Shown: one piece after another, positions 1-11,291 of the stretch | How the letters are laid out: the number at the start of each line of letters is the position of its first letter | Numbering within the stretch: position 1 is the first letter of the stretch | Assembly (NCBI RefSeq): GCF_014652235.1 | Contig: NZ_BMYK01000009.1 | Coordinates: forward strand, 1-64,000 | Direction: 5' to 3' | Source: Pseudorhodoferax aquiterrae | Lineage (GTDB): Bacteria; Pseudomonadota; Gammaproteobacteria; Burkholderiales; Burkholderiaceae_C | Length of the DNA stretch: 64,000 nt | Made by a program: the position numbers and the translations under genes | Notes under the pieces: model-generated | What the model was told of the DNA's origin: nothing | Database searches by the model: none | Seen by the model: the letters and a program-made list of their open reading frames with translations, nothing else

Positions 1-277
1 GCGCCTTCACCGGTCCGCGCCTCGGCCAGCGCGGCGCCGTCCCCGGCCGCTGCCGCGCACTGGGCCGACAGCGCGGCCACGAGCGCCTGCGCGCGCTGCT
101 GGAAGTCCTGCGCGCGCGGCGCGAACCAGCGGCGCCAGGCGCCTTGCATGAAGTCCGGCGGCCCGTAGAACGGCAGCGCCACGTTGCCCGGCACATGCTG
201 GGCCGCGGCCGGCAACGCCAGGGCCGCCAGGCCGCTCAGCACCAGGCGCCGGCGCGATCCGTCGATGGCAGTGGTCA

Positions 278-278
<1 letters not shown>
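1..278 (-). CDS. Imelysin-family protein, N-terminal part only (cut by window edge)
   Basis: The first 92 or so residues of a protein that runs off the left edge. It begins MTTAIDGSRRR with a hydrophobic stretch ending in PAAAQ, which reads as a signal peptide, so it should be exported to the periplasm. The mature part (FYGPPDF, WFAPRAQDF, then a QALVAAL helix) resembles the start of imelysin/IrpA proteins, but the diagnostic GxHxxE motif lies outside the window. Its ATG overlaps the stop of the upstream di-haem protein by one base (TGATG), so it is the third gene of that operon. Paired imelysin genes flanking a di-haem oxidoreductase are a known arrangement in iron-responsive operons. The family call leans on this context. 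Confidence 0.6.
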
Positions 279-1698
<1,420 letters not shown>

Positions 1699-1702
<4 letters not shown>

Positions 1703-2889
1703 GGTTGCACCAGCGTGAGTTTGGTGATGCCCAGCGCGCTGGCGGCTTCGACGATGTCCTTGGACTGCTGGGTCAGGCTGTCGATGGTGGCCTGGATCTT
1801 GGCGCGGCCCGGATTGCCGACCTTGATGGCCTGGTCGAACGGCGCGGGGATGGCCTCGGCCGCGGCCACCGAGGTGGCGATCTGCTTCGTCGTCTTCTCG
1901 GCCACGGCGGCGTCGCGCGCGGCCACGAGCTCGCGCAGGCCGGGGCCCTGCAGCTGGCTGCCGTCGCGGCGCTTGAACTGGCCGAGCCAGACGTTCTGGA
2001 TGCCGGTCGCGTTGGCCACGGCGTCGCGGTGGGTGTTGTCCGAGAAGCAGGAGTGCTCGTCCTCCTGGTCCTGGCTGGCCAGGGCGACCTCGAGCCGCTC
2101 GCCGGCCAGCTCGCCGCGCGACAGCGAGCCCAGGCCCACGAGCATCTTGCGCACCGACTCCATGCCGCCGCGCTCGAAGCGCGCGCGGTAGTTCTTGGCC
2201 TGGTTCGGCGCCCAGGCGCGGGCCACGGAGCGCAGGTCGTCGACGAGCAGCTCGGTCACCACGCGCAGGTACTGGCGGCGCCGGTCGGCGTTGGGCTTGC
2301 CGCCGTCCACGAAGTCGGTGTAGGGCCGGTTGCCCGGGCCGGTTTCCGACAGGTCCTGGCCCCACAGCAGGAATTCGATCGCGTGCCAGCCGGTCGCGAT
2401 GTTCTCCTCGCCGTCGCGCTCGTTGAGCGAGGACAGCTGCTTCTTGGTGATGGGCACCTTGCGGTTGTTGATGATGCCGGCGTCGGGCGCGTCGACCACA
2501 TAGTCCACGTAAGACTCGTCCATGGGCCAGGCGTTGATGCGGCCCTCGGGGCCGTCGTCGCTGTCGATCGGACCGCCGTAGAAGCGGAAGGCTTCCGTCT
2601 GGCCGTAGAACTCGCGTGCTTCCAGCCAGGCCTTGCGCGCGGCGTCCAGTCCTTGCTGCGAGGGCTTGTCGAGGAAGGCGTGGATGGCCGTCTGCAGCGC
2701 CTGTGCGGCGGCCAGCGCGTCCTCGTACGCCGCGCTGACGAGCTGGGCGTGGTGGCGCACGGCGGGAGCGATGTCGGCGGCGACGGCCTTGCTGGCGGCG
2801 GCGGGTTTGGCGGCGGGGCTCTGGGCCCAGGCGGGCGCGCAGGCCGCGGCAGTGGCGGCCAGGACCCAGGCGATGGTCGAATGCTTCAA
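1699..2889 (-). CDS. Imelysin-family iron-regulated protein (IrpA-like)
   Basis: A 396-residue periplasmic protein with a signal peptide (residues 1-22, ending AWAQ). The imelysin signature GxHxxE is present as GWHAIE at residues 167-172, and the family's conserved HSCFSDNTHRD segment appears in the C-terminal half. Imelysin proteins are linked to iron uptake and are thought to bind iron or a haem-like ligand; peptidase activity implied by the old name is doubtful. It is the first gene of a three-gene operon with a di-haem oxidoreductase and a second imelysin. A Fur-like box lies 41 bases upstream of the ATG, so expression is probably induced by iron limitation. Length and motif order are normal for the family. 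Confidence 0.9.
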
Positions 2890-2930
2890 GGCAGTGCTTC
2901 TCGGAGTTGCAGCGAGGAGCCCATTCTAGA

Positions 2931-2945
2931 TGCGAGTGATTATCA
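2931..2945. promoter_or_regulatory. Fur-like box upstream of the imelysin operon
   Basis: TGCGAGTGATTATCA matches the 7-1-7 Fur consensus TGATAATNATTATCA at 11 of the 14 defined positions. It lies 41 bases upstream of the imelysin ATG on the minus strand, where a repressor would block the promoter. An AT-rich patch like this stands out in such GC-rich DNA. Binding is inferred only. Confidence 0.55.
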
Positions 2946-3046
2946 AGTTGTTGGGGCCGACGGCTGGCTGACAGCAACCGGACAGGCGGCGGCGGTCGAT
3001 GTGCGATCATCGCGGGTTCGTTTTTACCGTCCGACAGGAGAAGACC

Positions 3047-3217
3047 ATGGGCAACAAACTCGTCACCGAAGCCGACCGCCGCGCCACCCCCGCACCCACG
3101 CCCGCCGGCGGCCTGGTCCTGCGCCGTTCCGGCGGCGGCCAGCGCGTGAGCCTGGAGCGCGGCGTCGCCACGCGCAGCAAGAAGAACCCGGGCAAGCGGC
3201 CCCACAAGGGCGGTTGA
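3047..3217 (+). CDS. Small basic protein of unknown function (56 aa)
   Basis: A short open reading frame that starts at an ATG with a good Shine-Dalgarno sequence (CAGGAG, 6 bases upstream) and ends in TGA at 3215-3217. The protein starts MGNKLVTEADRR, has a Pro/Gly-rich middle and finishes with a lysine/arginine-rich tail (RSKKNPGKRPHKGG). There is no signal peptide or membrane segment. The basic tail would suit binding to nucleic acid or ribosomes, but that is a guess. It stands alone between the divergent imelysin operon and the transglutaminase-like gene. I do not recognise a named family, though the ribosome-binding site and codon pattern make it look real. Confidence 0.6.
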   Translation: MGNKLVTEADRRATPAPTPAGGLVLRRSGGGQRVSLERGVATRSKKNPGKRPHKGG

Positions 3218-3272
3218 TCGCCCCTGCCGCGGCCCGTGCAATGCGGGCCGCCCCTTTGCGAGGCATGCCGCC

Positions 3273-4169
3273 ATGGCCACGCAGTACGACATCCACCACA
3301 CCACCACCTACCGCTACCGCACGCCGGTCCGCTTCGGCCTGCACCGCGTGATGTTCCGGCCGCGCGACAGCCACGACCTGCGCGTGCTGGCGACCGACCT
3401 GCAGGTCAGCCCGGCCGCCTCCGTGCGCCTGATCCAGGACCCGCATTCCAACTCCGTCGCCCTCGTGCAGCCCGAGGGCGAGGCCACCGCACTGAGCATC
3501 GTGTGCGCCTTCACGGTCGAGCACGTGCCCTCCCCCGGCGACCTGCTGGCGCTGGACCCGGCGGCCGAGTTCCTGCCCTTCGCCTACTCGCTGCAGGACC
3601 GGCTGGACCTGGAGCACTACCTGCGCCCGCACCACGAGGACCCCGATGGCCTGCTGCTGCGCTGGGCCCACCAGTTCCTGCGCAGCGACGCGCCCAACAG
3701 CACGCGCGAGACGCTCAAGCGCATGAACGCGCACATCCACACCGAATTCAGCTACCAGTCGCGCGACGAGGAAGGCACGCAGACGCCGTTGCAGACCCTG
3801 GCGGCGCGCAGTGGCAGCTGCCGCGACTACGCGCTGCTCATGATGGAGGCCGTGCGCCGGCTGGGCATCGCCACGCGCTTCGTGTCGGGCTACCTGTACG
3901 ACCCAGCCCTGGACGCCGCGGGCCAGCAGGCCGGCGACAGCATCGTGGGCGCCGGCGCCACGCACGCCTGGCTGCAGGCCTACCTGCCCGGCGCAGGCTG
4001 GGTCGCCTTCGACCCGACCAACGACTTGATGGGCAGCGGCCATCTGCTGCGCGTGGGGGTGGCGCGCGACCCGGCGCTGGCCACGCCGATCAGCGGCAGC
4101 TGGTTCGGCGAGCCCGACGCCTACGAGGGCATGGACGTGGCCGTGAAGGTCACGCGGCGCCAGGGCTGA
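3273..4169 (+). CDS. Transglutaminase-like cysteine protease family protein
   Basis: A 298-residue cytoplasmic protein with no signal peptide. It has the bacterial transglutaminase-like N-terminal beta domain (about residues 1-90) and then a transglutaminase core with the Cys-His-Asp triad: Cys183 in SGSCRDY, His231 in THAW and Asp247 in FDPTND. Bacterial members are usually proteases or amidases rather than cross-linkers. They often sit beside circularly permuted ATP-grasp and alpha-E genes, but here that partner is missing and the gene stands alone. It is convergent with the YgiQ gene, with one base between the two stop codons and no terminator hairpin. The substrate cannot be predicted from the sequence. 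Confidence 0.85.
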   Translation: MATQYDIHHTTTYRYRTPVRFGLHRVMFRPRDSHDLRVLATDLQVSPAASVRLIQDPHSNSVALVQPEGEATALSIVCAFTVEHVPSPGDLLALDPAAEFLPFAYSLQDRLDLEHYLRPHHEDPDGLLLRWAHQFLRSDAPNSTRETLKRMNAHIHTEFSYQSRDEEGTQTPLQTLAARSGSCRDYALLMMEAVRRLGIATRFVSGYLYDPALDAAGQQAGDSIVGAGATHAWLQAYLPGAGWVAFDPTNDLMGSGHLLRVGVARDPALATPISGSWFGEPDAYEGMDVAVKVTRRQG

Positions 4170-4170
4170 T

Positions 4171-6489
<2,319 letters not shown>

Positions 6490-6537
6490 CGGGTGGGGGA
6501 TGTCCTCGGAGCGGGACGGCAGGCGGGGAAAGGCGCG

Positions 6538-6543
6538 ATTTTA
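6538..6543 (-). promoter_or_regulatory. Candidate -10 element (TAAAAT) for the YgiQ gene
   Basis: TAAAAT on the minus strand in the context CCTAAAATCGCGCC. Almost the same context recurs before xseB (CCTAAAATCCCGCC, at 55201-55206) and before the TRAP dctQ gene (TATAAAATCCGCGC, at 48194-48201). No good -35 is seen 17 bases further upstream, so this rests on the hexamer and its recurrence. Confidence 0.35.
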
Positions 6544-6635
6544 GGCGGCCACGCCATGTTCCTGCCCGCGTAAGGGCACAGCAGCCGTCGCTGTGCTACA
6601 AATCTTGGTAGCGATCAGACACAAAACTCTCACAA

Positions 6636-7913
6636 ATGTCGTCCAATTTCCGGGAAGCCGTCCAACAGCTCGTGGACGGGCGGCCGCCGACCGCTGTCAA
6701 CGCCATCTACAGTTCCCAGGGCATCAAGCTGATCGAGCGCGGCGTCAAGGTCGACCCCCGCCTGTACGAGCGGCTGCTGCGCCACCAGCTCGCGGCGCCG
6801 CTGGAAGACGCCCTGCAGGCCCAGGACAGCATCCACGGCAAGGCACTGCGCGGCACGGCGGAACATCTGATCGAGCGCCGGCCCGTGCTGGCCTTCCTCT
6901 TGCGGCATGGCAACCACCAGGCCGCCTTGCTCGACGCGCTGGAAGCCATTCCCTTGCCGCCGCCGGTCGCCTTCCAGCTCAGTGTGGCGCGCGACGTGCA
7001 CCCTGCCCTGTTCCAGTACGCCGTGTGCACGGCCCTGCTGGCCGGCTGGCTGGTGCAGCGCCCGGGCCTGCTGCGCTACGACCTCGTCATGCCCATGGCG
7101 GCCGGCCTGCTGCAGGACCTGGGCATGATGCACATCGACCACGCCTTGCTGCAACCCAAGGGGGACCTCACGGCCGAGCAGCGGCGCCAGCTGTATTCGC
7201 ATCCGCTGGTCTCGGCGCTGTTGCTGGAGCGCCACCACGAATACCCGCGCGAGCTGATCCGCGCCGTGCGCGAACACCACGAGCTGCTCGACGGCTCGGG
7301 CTATCCCGCCCATCTGGCGGGGGACCGGATCAGCCCCTGGGGCCGCGTGGTGTCGCTGGCCCAGGTCATGTCGGCCTTGCTGCGGCCCGGGCGCGCCCTG
7401 TCGGCGCTGCGCCTGTCGCTCCTGCTGCGCACCAACCGCCACCAGTTCGACCCGGCGCTGGGCGACCGCGTGCTGAACGCCTTGCGCGGCCTGGCCAGCG
7501 AGCACGCGCTGGGCACCGTCACCGGCATGGCAGCGCTGGAGCCGGTGGCCTCGCCCGTCGGCCAGCTCATCGGCTTCGACCGGGTGCTCGGCGCCTGGCC
7601 GGCCACGCTGGCCTCCGACCCCGCAGCCACACCGGCACGCGTGCAGGGCATGGCCGCGATCGGCCGCCAGTGCAGGCAGATGCGCCGGCTGCTGGCCGAC
7701 GTGGGCGCCAGCGGCGACCAGCTGCAGATGCTCGGCGACGACGACCAGGACGCCGATCTCATGAACGAGCTCTCGCTGATCGCCCAGGAAATGGCCTGGC
7801 AGCTGCGCACGCTGGCGCGCAACGCCAGCCGCCGCTGGGCGCCGGCGGCCGACGAGGCGCTGCCGGCCGCCCTCGCCGCCTGGGTGGGCGAGGTGGAGGC
7901 CTGCCTGGCCTGA
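6636..7913 (+). CDS. Degenerate HD-GYP domain protein
   Basis: A 425-residue cytoplasmic protein. An N-terminal helical region (about 1-110) precedes an HD-GYP-like domain (about 120-300). The second half of the signature, HHELLDGSGYP at residues 214-224, is intact. The first metal motif, normally HDIGK, reads QDLGM at residues 160-164, so the histidine of the HD pair is a glutamine and the lysine is a methionine. HD-GYP enzymes hydrolyse cyclic di-GMP; loss of the HD histidine makes hydrolysis doubtful, and the protein may bind the nucleotide or act only by contacts. The C-terminal 120 residues are helical and unassigned. It is followed by an MFS gene after 73 bases. Confidence 0.8.
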   Translation: MSSNFREAVQQLVDGRPPTAVNAIYSSQGIKLIERGVKVDPRLYERLLRHQLAAPLEDALQAQDSIHGKALRGTAEHLIERRPVLAFLLRHGNHQAALLDALEAIPLPPPVAFQLSVARDVHPALFQYAVCTALLAGWLVQRPGLLRYDLVMPMAAGLLQDLGMMHIDHALLQPKGDLTAEQRRQLYSHPLVSALLLERHHEYPRELIRAVREHHELLDGSGYPAHLAGDRISPWGRVVSLAQVMSALLRPGRALSALRLSLLLRTNRHQFDPALGDRVLNALRGLASEHALGTVTGMAALEPVASPVGQLIGFDRVLGAWPATLASDPAATPARVQGMAAIGRQCRQMRRLLADVGASGDQLQMLGDDDQDADLMNELSLIAQEMAWQLRTLARNASRRWAPAADEALPAALAAWVGEVEACLA

Positions 7914-7986
7914 AGCGCGCGGGCGGCACGGCAGCGCGGCGACGACCGTGGGACACTGCACGGCTTTGCCGCGCCCTGCCGCCCCG

Positions 7987-9159
7987 ATGGATTCCCCCGC
8001 TTCCCCTCCCTCGCTGGCACGCCAGCTGCTGCCGCTCATGGTGGTCATGGTGCTCGTGCACCTGGCCTTCACGGGAGGGCGCGTGGCGCTCTCGCTCTAC
8101 GCCATCGCGCTGCATGCGCCCACCGTGGTCGTCGGCCTGCAGGTCAGCCTGCTGTCGGTGCTGCCCATGCTGCTGTCGGTGCGGCTGGGCCGCTGGATCG
8201 ACCGCGTGGGCATGCAGCGGCCGGCCCGCATCGCGATCGCCACCACGGCCGTGGGCGCGGCGCTGCCGGCGCTGTGGCCCTCGGTGCCGGTGCTGTGCCT
8301 GGCCAGCATGCTGCTGGGCAGCGGCTTCATGCTGCTGCACATGACCATCTACAACGAGGTCGGCCACAGCACCAACGACCAGACCCGCGTGCGCGCGTTC
8401 ACGCTGCTGGCGCTGGCGTTTTCTACCTCCACGGTGATGGGCCCGGTGATCGCCGGCATCGCCATCGACGGCATCGGCCACCGCTGGACCTTCGCGCTGC
8501 TGCTGCTGTTCCCGCTGCTGGCGCTGGCCGTGCTCGTGGTGCTGCGCATCCGCGTGGCGCCGCGCAACGCGCCGGGCGGTGTGGCGGGCGCCGGCAAGGT
8601 CATGGACCTGCTGCGCGACCCGCGCATGCGCGCCGTCTTCATCGTGAGCGGCCTGCTGTCCATGGGCTGGGACATGTTCACCTTCATGGTGCCCGTGCAG
8701 GGTGCGCGCATCGGGCTGTCGGCTTCCACCATCGGCCTCATCATGGGCTGCTTCGGCGTGGCCACCTTCGTCGTGCGCCTGGCCATGCCGCTGCTGCAGC
8801 GCCACCTCAACGAATGGCAGACGCTGACCATCTCGCTGGGCGTGACGGCCGCCGTCTACCTGTTGTTCCCGCTGACGACGGCCGTGCCGCTGCTGTTGGC
8901 GCTGGCCTTCGTCAACGGGCTGAGCCTGGGTTCCACGCAGCCCATGGTCATGAGCCTGGTGCACCAGGTGGCGCCGCCGGGGCGCTCCGGCGAGGCCCTG
9001 GGCGTGCGCGCCACCATCATGAACGCCAGCCAGGTGTTCCTGCCCATCCTGTTCGGCGGCCTGGGCTCGGCGGCCGGCATGGGGCCGGCGTTCTGGACGC
9101 TGGCGGCCATCCTGTCGGGTGGGACGGCCTACGCGCGGCGCTTCTCGCGCAGCGCGTGA
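7987..9159 (+). CDS. MFS transporter
   Basis: A 390-residue integral membrane protein with about 12 hydrophobic segments, the size and pattern of the major facilitator superfamily. The loop between segments 2 and 3 contains RLGRWIDRVGMQR, a version of the MFS motif A (GxxxDRxGRR). I chose the ATG at 7987, which starts MDSPASPP directly before the first membrane span; an in-frame GTG 39 bases upstream would add only a non-conserved leader. No substrate can be assigned, though the fold resembles small drug or metabolite exporters. The gene follows the HD-GYP gene closely and may share its transcript. Confidence 0.85.
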   Translation: MDSPASPPSLARQLLPLMVVMVLVHLAFTGGRVALSLYAIALHAPTVVVGLQVSLLSVLPMLLSVRLGRWIDRVGMQRPARIAIATTAVGAALPALWPSVPVLCLASMLLGSGFMLLHMTIYNEVGHSTNDQTRVRAFTLLALAFSTSTVMGPVIAGIAIDGIGHRWTFALLLLFPLLALAVLVVLRIRVAPRNAPGGVAGAGKVMDLLRDPRMRAVFIVSGLLSMGWDMFTFMVPVQGARIGLSASTIGLIMGCFGVATFVVRLAMPLLQRHLNEWQTLTISLGVTAAVYLLFPLTTAVPLLLALAFVNGLSLGSTQPMVMSLVHQVAPPGRSGEALGVRATIMNASQVFLPILFGGLGSAAGMGPAFWTLAAILSGGTAYARRFSRSA

Positions 9160-9230
9160 AGCGGTCCGTGCGCGCGCCTCCTACAGGATGCACACCCCAG
9201 GGCTGATCGCCCCGGGTGCGGCCGAGCGGA

Positions 9231-9236
9231 TATAAA
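9231..9236 (+). promoter_or_regulatory. Candidate -10 (TATAAA) placed for a leaderless mscS transcript
   Basis: TATAAA ends six bases before the ATG at 9243, so a normal start point would fall at or next to the start codon. No Shine-Dalgarno sequence precedes the ATG. A near-palindrome (CACCC...GGGTG, about 9191-9218) lies just upstream and may be an operator or a hairpin for the preceding gene. Confidence 0.4.
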
Positions 9237-9242
9237 CCGCCG

Positions 9243-10397
9243 ATGCTGCTCTCCGACTGGTTCCACACCACCTTGCTGCTCGGCGTGCCCATGACCCAAT
9301 GGGTGCTGGCCGCCGGCGCTGCCCTCGCCGCCTACTTCGTCATGCGCACCGCCCTGCGGTTCGCGCGCGGACGCATCCGCCGGAGCGCCGAAGCCGACCC
9401 GGCCGCGCGCGGCCTGGGCCAGGTGCGGCCCACGCTCGCGCAGATGCTGGACGCCACGAACGGGCTGCTGCTGACGGTGGCCTCCTTGCTGGTCGGCCTG
9501 TCGCTGCTGGACCTGCCGGCGCGCTGGTCCGACCGCGTGGCCCAGCTCTGGTACGTGACCGTGGCCCTGCAACTGGCGCTGTGGGGCGCGCGCCTGATCG
9601 ACGTGCTGATGCAGCGCCAGCTCATGCGCCATGCCGCGCCGGGCAGCTCGCCGCAGGCCACGGTGTCGAGCACGCTGATCGGCTGGGGGCTCAATACCGC
9701 GCTATGGGCCGTGGTGGCGCTCGCCGTGCTGTCCAACCTGGGCTTCAACATCACGGCCTTCGTGGCCAGCCTGGGCATTGGCGGCATCGCCATCGCGCTG
9801 GCCGCGCAGAACATCCTCGGGGACTTGTTCGCCTCGATCGCCATCGCGCTGGACAAGCCCTTCGAGGTCGGCGACGCCATCAACAACGGCAGCGTCAACG
9901 GCACGGTCGAGCATGTGGGCATGAAGACCACGCGGCTGCGCAGCCCCAGCGGCGAGCAGATCGTGGTCTCCAACACCGAGCTGCTCAAGGGCTCGCTGCG
10001 CAACTTCAAGCGCATGAGCACGCGCCGCATCGAGTTCACGGTGGGCGTGAGCTACGCCACCACGCCCGAGCAGGCGGCCGAGATCCCGGCCGTGATCCGC
10101 CGCGTGGTCGAGGCCCAGCCCGAGCTGGTGTTCGACCGCGCCCATTTCGCCAAGCTGGGCGAAAGCTCGCTGGACTATGTGGTGGTCTACGTCATGCAGA
10201 CCGCCAACTACGGCCAGTACATGGACAACCAGCAGGCCATCAACATCGGCCTGATGCGCGAATTCGCGGCCATGGGCGTGGAATTCGCGTTCCCGACGCG
10301 CAACGTGGTGCTGTCCGGGCCCTCGCCGCTGCCACCGGAGGCGGCGGCGCAAGCGCCCGGCGCGGCCGCCGCTGCGTCCCAGCCCGGCGCGGCCTGA
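9243..10397 (+). CDS. Mechanosensitive ion channel, MscS family
   Basis: A 384-residue inner-membrane protein. Hydrophobic segments at about residues 15-35, 70-90, 100-120 and 145-200 precede the hallmark pore-lining helix and beta domain (SLGIGGIAIALAAQNILGD, then DKPFEVGD), which are diagnostic of MscS channels. A C-terminal alpha/beta domain follows, ending in an Ala/Pro-rich tail. The channel opens under membrane tension and releases solutes after hypo-osmotic shock. I set the start at the ATG of MLLSDWF; an upstream in-frame GTG would overlap the candidate -10 hexamer. It is the last gene before the broken prephenate-dehydratase-like gene, 39 bases downstream. Confidence 0.92.
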   Translation: MLLSDWFHTTLLLGVPMTQWVLAAGAALAAYFVMRTALRFARGRIRRSAEADPAARGLGQVRPTLAQMLDATNGLLLTVASLLVGLSLLDLPARWSDRVAQLWYVTVALQLALWGARLIDVLMQRQLMRHAAPGSSPQATVSSTLIGWGLNTALWAVVALAVLSNLGFNITAFVASLGIGGIAIALAAQNILGDLFASIAIALDKPFEVGDAINNGSVNGTVEHVGMKTTRLRSPSGEQIVVSNTELLKGSLRNFKRMSTRRIEFTVGVSYATTPEQAAEIPAVIRRVVEAQPELVFDRAHFAKLGESSLDYVVVYVMQTANYGQYMDNQQAINIGLMREFAAMGVEFAFPTRNVVLSGPSPLPPEAAAQAPGAAAAASQPGAA

Positions 10398-10436
10398 ACC
10401 CGGACCGCATTGCCGCAACCCGCCGTGCCGCCCGCC

Positions 10437-11243
10437 ATGGCCACCGCCACGCCCGTGGGCTATCTCGGGCCGGCCGGCAGCTGGACCCACCAGGCCTGCA
10501 CCGAGCTCTATGGCGAGCGCGGCCTGGTGCCGTGCGAACGCGAAGAGCTGTTCGCTGCCTTTGCGCAGGGCCGGCTGGCCAGGCTCTGCGTGCCCGTGAC
10601 GACCTCGCTCGTCGGGGCCACGCCCTAACTGGACGATGTGCTGGCCATGCGCGGCGGCCGCATCGTGGCCGAATACACGAGGATGCTGGGCTACAGCCTG
10701 CTCGTGAAGCCGGGCACCGCGCGGGCCCAGGTGAAGGCCGTGCTGGCCCATCCTGTCGCGCTGCAGGAGGTCAAACCCTGGCTGGACCGGGAAATGCCCA
10801 CGGTCGAGCGCCGGCCGGCAGCGAGCGCCGGTGCGGCGGCCCAGGAGGTCGCCGGCGCTGCGGCACCGGGCCTGGCGGCCATGGGCCCGCCCGCCGCGGC
10901 CCGCATCCACGGGCTGGTCGCGCTGGCCCAGGGCATCGAAGAAGGGCCGCACAACGTCACGCGGTGGTGGGTCATCGGGCGCGAAGTGCCGCCGCCGACC
11001 GGCCACGACAAGACGAGCCTGCGGCTGCGCACATCGGAGCGGGCGTTCGGCAGCGCGCTGCAGGCCCTGGCCGGGCTGACCGGCCGGGTCCTGGCCATCT
11101 ACGAGCGTCCCGGCAGGACCACGCTGGACGGCCACGTGTACCTGATCGACCTCGCGGGGCATGCCGCGCAGGAGCCCCTGAAGTCGTTCCTCGACGCGAA
11201 CGCCGGTTTCGACCTGCTGGGCGCGTATCCGCGCTGCTACTGA
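10437..11243 (+). pseudogene. Prephenate-dehydratase-like gene interrupted by an in-frame TAA
   Basis: Two pieces in the same frame, separated only by a TAA at 10626-10628, together give a 268-residue PheA-type product. The first piece holds the family start YLGPAGSWTHQA. The second holds SHP-like AHPVALQE, then NVTRW (normally NxTRF, with the catalytic threonine), DKTSL, and a C-terminal ACT-like region with YERP where ESRP is usual. Besides the nonsense codon, the usual VPxENS segment reads VPVTTS. The gene is therefore both stopped and diverged, and is most simply a decaying paralogue; a functional pheA is expected elsewhere. A sequencing error at one base would restore the frame but not the changed motifs. 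Confidence 0.75.
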
Positions 11244-11291
11244 GCACGGGTTCGCACGGCGATCGTGCGGCGCCGGCGGGGGCCGGCCCGG

